A stretch of DNA of 64,000 bases from Inquilinus sp052078665 (GTDB lineage Bacteria > Pseudomonadota > Alphaproteobacteria > DSM-16000 > Inquilinaceae), in assembly GCF_052078665.1 (NCBI RefSeq), contig NZ_JBQJIK010000030.1:21571-85570 (forward strand), read 5' to 3'. Within the stretch, counting starts at the first letter, position 1, and each line of letters opens with the position of its first letter. The position numbers and the translations under genes are program-made. Under the pieces are notes generated by a model. It made no database searches. It worked only from the letters and a program-made list of their open reading frames with translations, and had not been told where the DNA came from. Below are positions 62,072 through 64,000 of the stretch, piece by piece.

Positions 62072-63667
62072 CTATTCGAGCACGAAGCCGGCGCTGCCGC
62101 CGGTCATGGAGGGGGACTGGCGCACCTGCCGCACGGTCGGCGCGGTGCGCTGCGCCGGCACCGCCACCGCCTTCGGCGAGTCCACCGGCTTCATCAGGAA
62201 CGGGGTGATCAGGATCACCAGCTCGGTCTCGTTGCGCTTGTACCGGCTCGACTGGAACAGCTTGCCGAGGATCGGCACGTCGCCGAGCACCGGGATCTTG
62301 TCGGCGGAATTCGACATGTTGCGCTGGAACATGCCGGCCAGCGCGAAGGTCTGGCCCGAGGCCAGCTCGATCGTGGTCTCGGCCCGGCGTATGATCAGCG
62401 ACGGCACCGAGACTCCGTCGCTCTCGACCCGGGCGTCATCGCTGAGCTCGCTGACCTCCGGCTTCACCCGCATGGCGATGCGGTCGCCCGGCAGCACGGT
62501 CGGGACGAAGGACAGCGACACGCCGAACTGCTTGTATTCGATGGTCACCGTGTCGTTGCCCTGCGGCACCGGGATCGGGAACTCGCCGCCGGCCAGGAAG
62601 TTCGCGGTCTCGCCGCTGACCGCGGTCAGGGTCGGCTCGGCCAGGATGCTGACCAGCCCTTCCCGCTGCAGCGCGTCGATCACCGCGTCGACGTTGTTGC
62701 CGCCGCTGTGGTAGCCGGCATTGGCGGTGCCGGGCAGGCCGACCCCGGCAAAGCCGCCGCTGACCAGGCCGATGTTGAACTTGCCGATGTCGAACATCGC
62801 CTGCCAGTTGACGCCGAGATTCTCCACCGCGTTGCGCTGGACCTCGGCGAAGCGGACGCGGATGCCGACCTGCTGCGACCCCCGCACCGTGTTCAGGTTC
62901 ATCGCCCCGCCGGCATTGCTGCCGAGCTGCTGGGCCAGGGCGTCGAGCTTCATGGCGCTGCCGAGATCGGCCACCGTGCCGGTGGTGACCGGCCGGTCCT
63001 GGATGTAGCCCATCTGGCCGCCGCTGGACGGCGCCACCCGCATCATCTCGCGCTGCGCCGCGGTCTCGTCCTGGCTGACCCGGACATTCGCCGCCGCCAC
63101 CACCTGGTCGGCGCTGCTGAGCGCGAACAGGTTGGTGGTGCCGGACGACACGCCGTAGATATAGGCCGAGCGGGCGGACACCATCTCGATGTCGAGCACG
63201 TTCGGATTCGCCACCAGCACCGTCTGCACCGGCAGGGCGAAGGTCAGCAGGTTGCCCTGCCCGACCTTCATCTCGATCAGCGACCGGCTGGGCGTCAGCG
63301 CCGGCTGGGCCGGCTGCCGCGGCGGCGCCGGCGAGACCTGCCTCGTCGGCTGGCCCGGCGGGAGCGACGGCGGCGGCTGCATCGCCGGCGTCACCTGCGG
63401 CGGCGGATCGGCCGGCGCGCCCGGCGGCAGGGTGACGATCTTCGGCGCCGTGGCCGGCGCGCGCATGGCGGTGATGTCCTCGGTCGGGGTCACCGTCGCG
63501 CCGGGCACCGCCGGTAGCTGGGCCTGCGGCGGCAGCGGCTGCACGGTCATGCCCGGCGGCTCGGCCTGGGCCTGCGCGAGCGGAACGCCGGCGGCAAGGG
63601 CCGCGGCCAGGACAGCCGTGGCGGTGAGTGCGTGACGCAACCGGGCCAGGGATCGTGACTGGTCCAT
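62072..63667 (-). CDS. cpaC: Tad/Cpa pilus outer-membrane secretin CpaC
   Basis: A 531-aa secretin (RcpA/CpaC). A signal peptide (LAAGVPLAQAQA) is followed by a Pro-rich linker. The N-terminal pilus-formation domain has LIEMKVGQGNLLTFALP, and the C-terminal type II/III secretin domain has VSILAEPTLTAVSGETANFL and IPVLGDVPILGKLFQS. The ATG at 63667 follows GAGGGGGA; a GTG four codons upstream is an alternative. It starts 8 bases after the mini-SctV stop. Confidence 0.92.
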   Translation of the reverse strand: MDQSRSLARLRHALTATAVLAAALAAGVPLAQAQAEPPGMTVQPLPPQAQLPAVPGATVTPTEDITAMRAPATAPKIVTLPPGAPADPPPQVTPAMQPPPSLPPGQPTRQVSPAPPRQPAQPALTPSRSLIEMKVGQGNLLTFALPVQTVLVANPNVLDIEMVSARSAYIYGVSSGTTNLFALSSADQVVAAANVRVSQDETAAQREMMRVAPSSGGQMGYIQDRPVTTGTVADLGSAMKLDALAQQLGSNAGGAMNLNTVRGSQQVGIRVRFAEVQRNAVENLGVNWQAMFDIGKFNIGLVSGGFAGVGLPGTANAGYHSGGNNVDAVIDALQREGLVSILAEPTLTAVSGETANFLAGGEFPIPVPQGNDTVTIEYKQFGVSLSFVPTVLPGDRIAMRVKPEVSELSDDARVESDGVSVPSLIIRRAETTIELASGQTFALAGMFQRNMSNSADKIPVLGDVPILGKLFQSSRYKRNETELVILITPFLMKPVDSPKAVAVPAQRTAPTVRQVRQSPSMTGGSAGFVLE

Positions 63668-63675
63668 CTTCCCCC

Positions 63676-64000
63676 TCACTCCGCGGCGGCCCGGTCGAGC
63701 CCGGCCTCGGCATCCTGGCGGACCCGGCGGCCGGTCAGCCGGACCACCGCCACCGGCTGCACCGTGTAGTCCGACGCGATCTCGGCATAGGACAGCACCG
63801 ACGCCTCGACATGGTTGCGGGCCAGGGCCTGGCGCAGGAAGCGGCGAGTGTCGAGCGCGGTCAGGATCACCGGGGGCAGCACCGACAGCTCGAGCGGGCT
63901 GCGCAGATAGACCGCCACCATCAGCAGCAGGACCGCGAAGGTGATGTTGCAGGCGATCAGCACGTCGACCAGCAGCGTCGGCAGCGGCAGGATCATCAGC
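63676..64000 (-). CDS. Shortened SctV/FlhA (FHIPEP) export-gate protein, 5' end outside the window
   Basis: The visible 107 codons run off the right edge. They begin like the first membrane region of SctV/FlhA (ILPLPTLLVDVLIACNI, then YLRSPLELS). The protein then passes at once into the extreme C-terminus of that family: PPVILTALDTRRFLRQAL, then VLSYAEI and TVQPVAVV. Full-length members have about 690 aa, so some 500 residues are missing inside. The frame is open and the stop lies 8 bases before cpaC, so it may be a working small protein or a remnant. The codon before the ATG at 63996 is Leu, as in the family, so the true start is probably upstream. Confidence 0.65.
   Translation of the reverse strand, partial: LMILPLPTLLVDVLIACNITFAVLLLMVAVYLRSPLELSVLPPVILTALDTRRFLRQALARNHVEASVLSYAEIASDYTVQPVAVVRLTGRRVRQDAEAGLDRAAAE

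Overview
This 64 kb window is high-GC, densely packed chromosomal DNA from an alphaproteobacterium, most likely Rhodospirillales (Azospirillum/Inquilinus-like). That placement is inferred from the PcaQ-type regulator and pca operon, the complete hopanoid locus, the Caulobacter-type Tad/Cpa pilus genes, a GTTC-N7-GTTC (alphaproteobacterial LexA) box and a type II-C CRISPR-Cas9 system. No rRNA or tRNA gene was seen.

Layout. 1-6932: protocatechuate branch of the beta-ketoadipate pathway, a divergent pcaQ plus pcaD-C-H-G-I-J-F-B, with PcaQ boxes between. 6948-9552: a crystallin-like small protein, an AT-rich gap with paired REP palindromes, and an arsR - SRPBCC - clpP operon. 9553-13034: an unassigned three-gene operon (isopropylmalate-synthase-like, ThDP enzyme, MEKHLA protein). 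13057-13747: first copy of a duplicated unknown gene with a LexA-type box at its start. 13988-19865: sugar-acid dehydratase/aldolase genes with a divergent GntR regulator, a YafY-type regulator with a divergent target, and small genes. 19862-21947: two GSTs and a divergent TetR with two tandem palindromes. 22063-28777: ROK regulator, sugar ABC importer without its ATPase, Gfo/Idh/MocA dehydrogenase, MFS carrier.

28874-43868 is a hopanoid locus: hpnN, mlaA, hpnM, ispH, hpnH, hpnG, shc, hpnB, hpnA, an in-frame hpnC-hpnD fusion, and hpnE. It links isoprenoid supply (IspH), squalene formation (HpnCDE), cyclisation (Shc), side-chain addition (HpnH, HpnG) and lipid transport (HpnN, MlaA, HpnM). 43777-46019 holds an LLM oxidoreductase, a MazG-like protein and the second copy of the duplicated unknown gene.

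46158-51857: a VapB-like antitoxin with no toxin, then a compact type II-C CRISPR-Cas9 locus. It has a predicted minus-strand tracrRNA, cas9 (1011 aa), cas1, cas2 and 12 repeats with 11 spacers. Each repeat ends, on the minus strand, in an extended -10-like TGCTACACT, which suggests repeat-borne crRNA promoters of the Neisseria kind.

51926-59647: a phosphonate cluster that probably makes a 2-aminoethylphosphonate-modified lipid. It has a PEP mutase-nucleotidyltransferase fusion, phosphonopyruvate decarboxylase, AEP transaminase, a second nucleotidyltransferase, a CDP-alcohol phosphatidyltransferase, a multi-pass LPG-synthase/HpnL-like membrane protein and a PhyH-type dioxygenase that may hydroxylate the headgroup.

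59857-64000: a YcbK-like M15 protein and Tad pilus genes (tadD-like, cpaD, cpaC). At the right edge is the 3' part of a gene joining the first membrane region of an SctV/FlhA export gate directly to its extreme C-terminus.

The observations most worth following are the HpnC-HpnD fusion, the phosphonolipid cluster with its possible hydroxylase, the LeuA-like/ThDP/MEKHLA operon, the mini-SctV, the tracrRNA with repeat-borne promoters, and the duplicated gene with LexA-type boxes.
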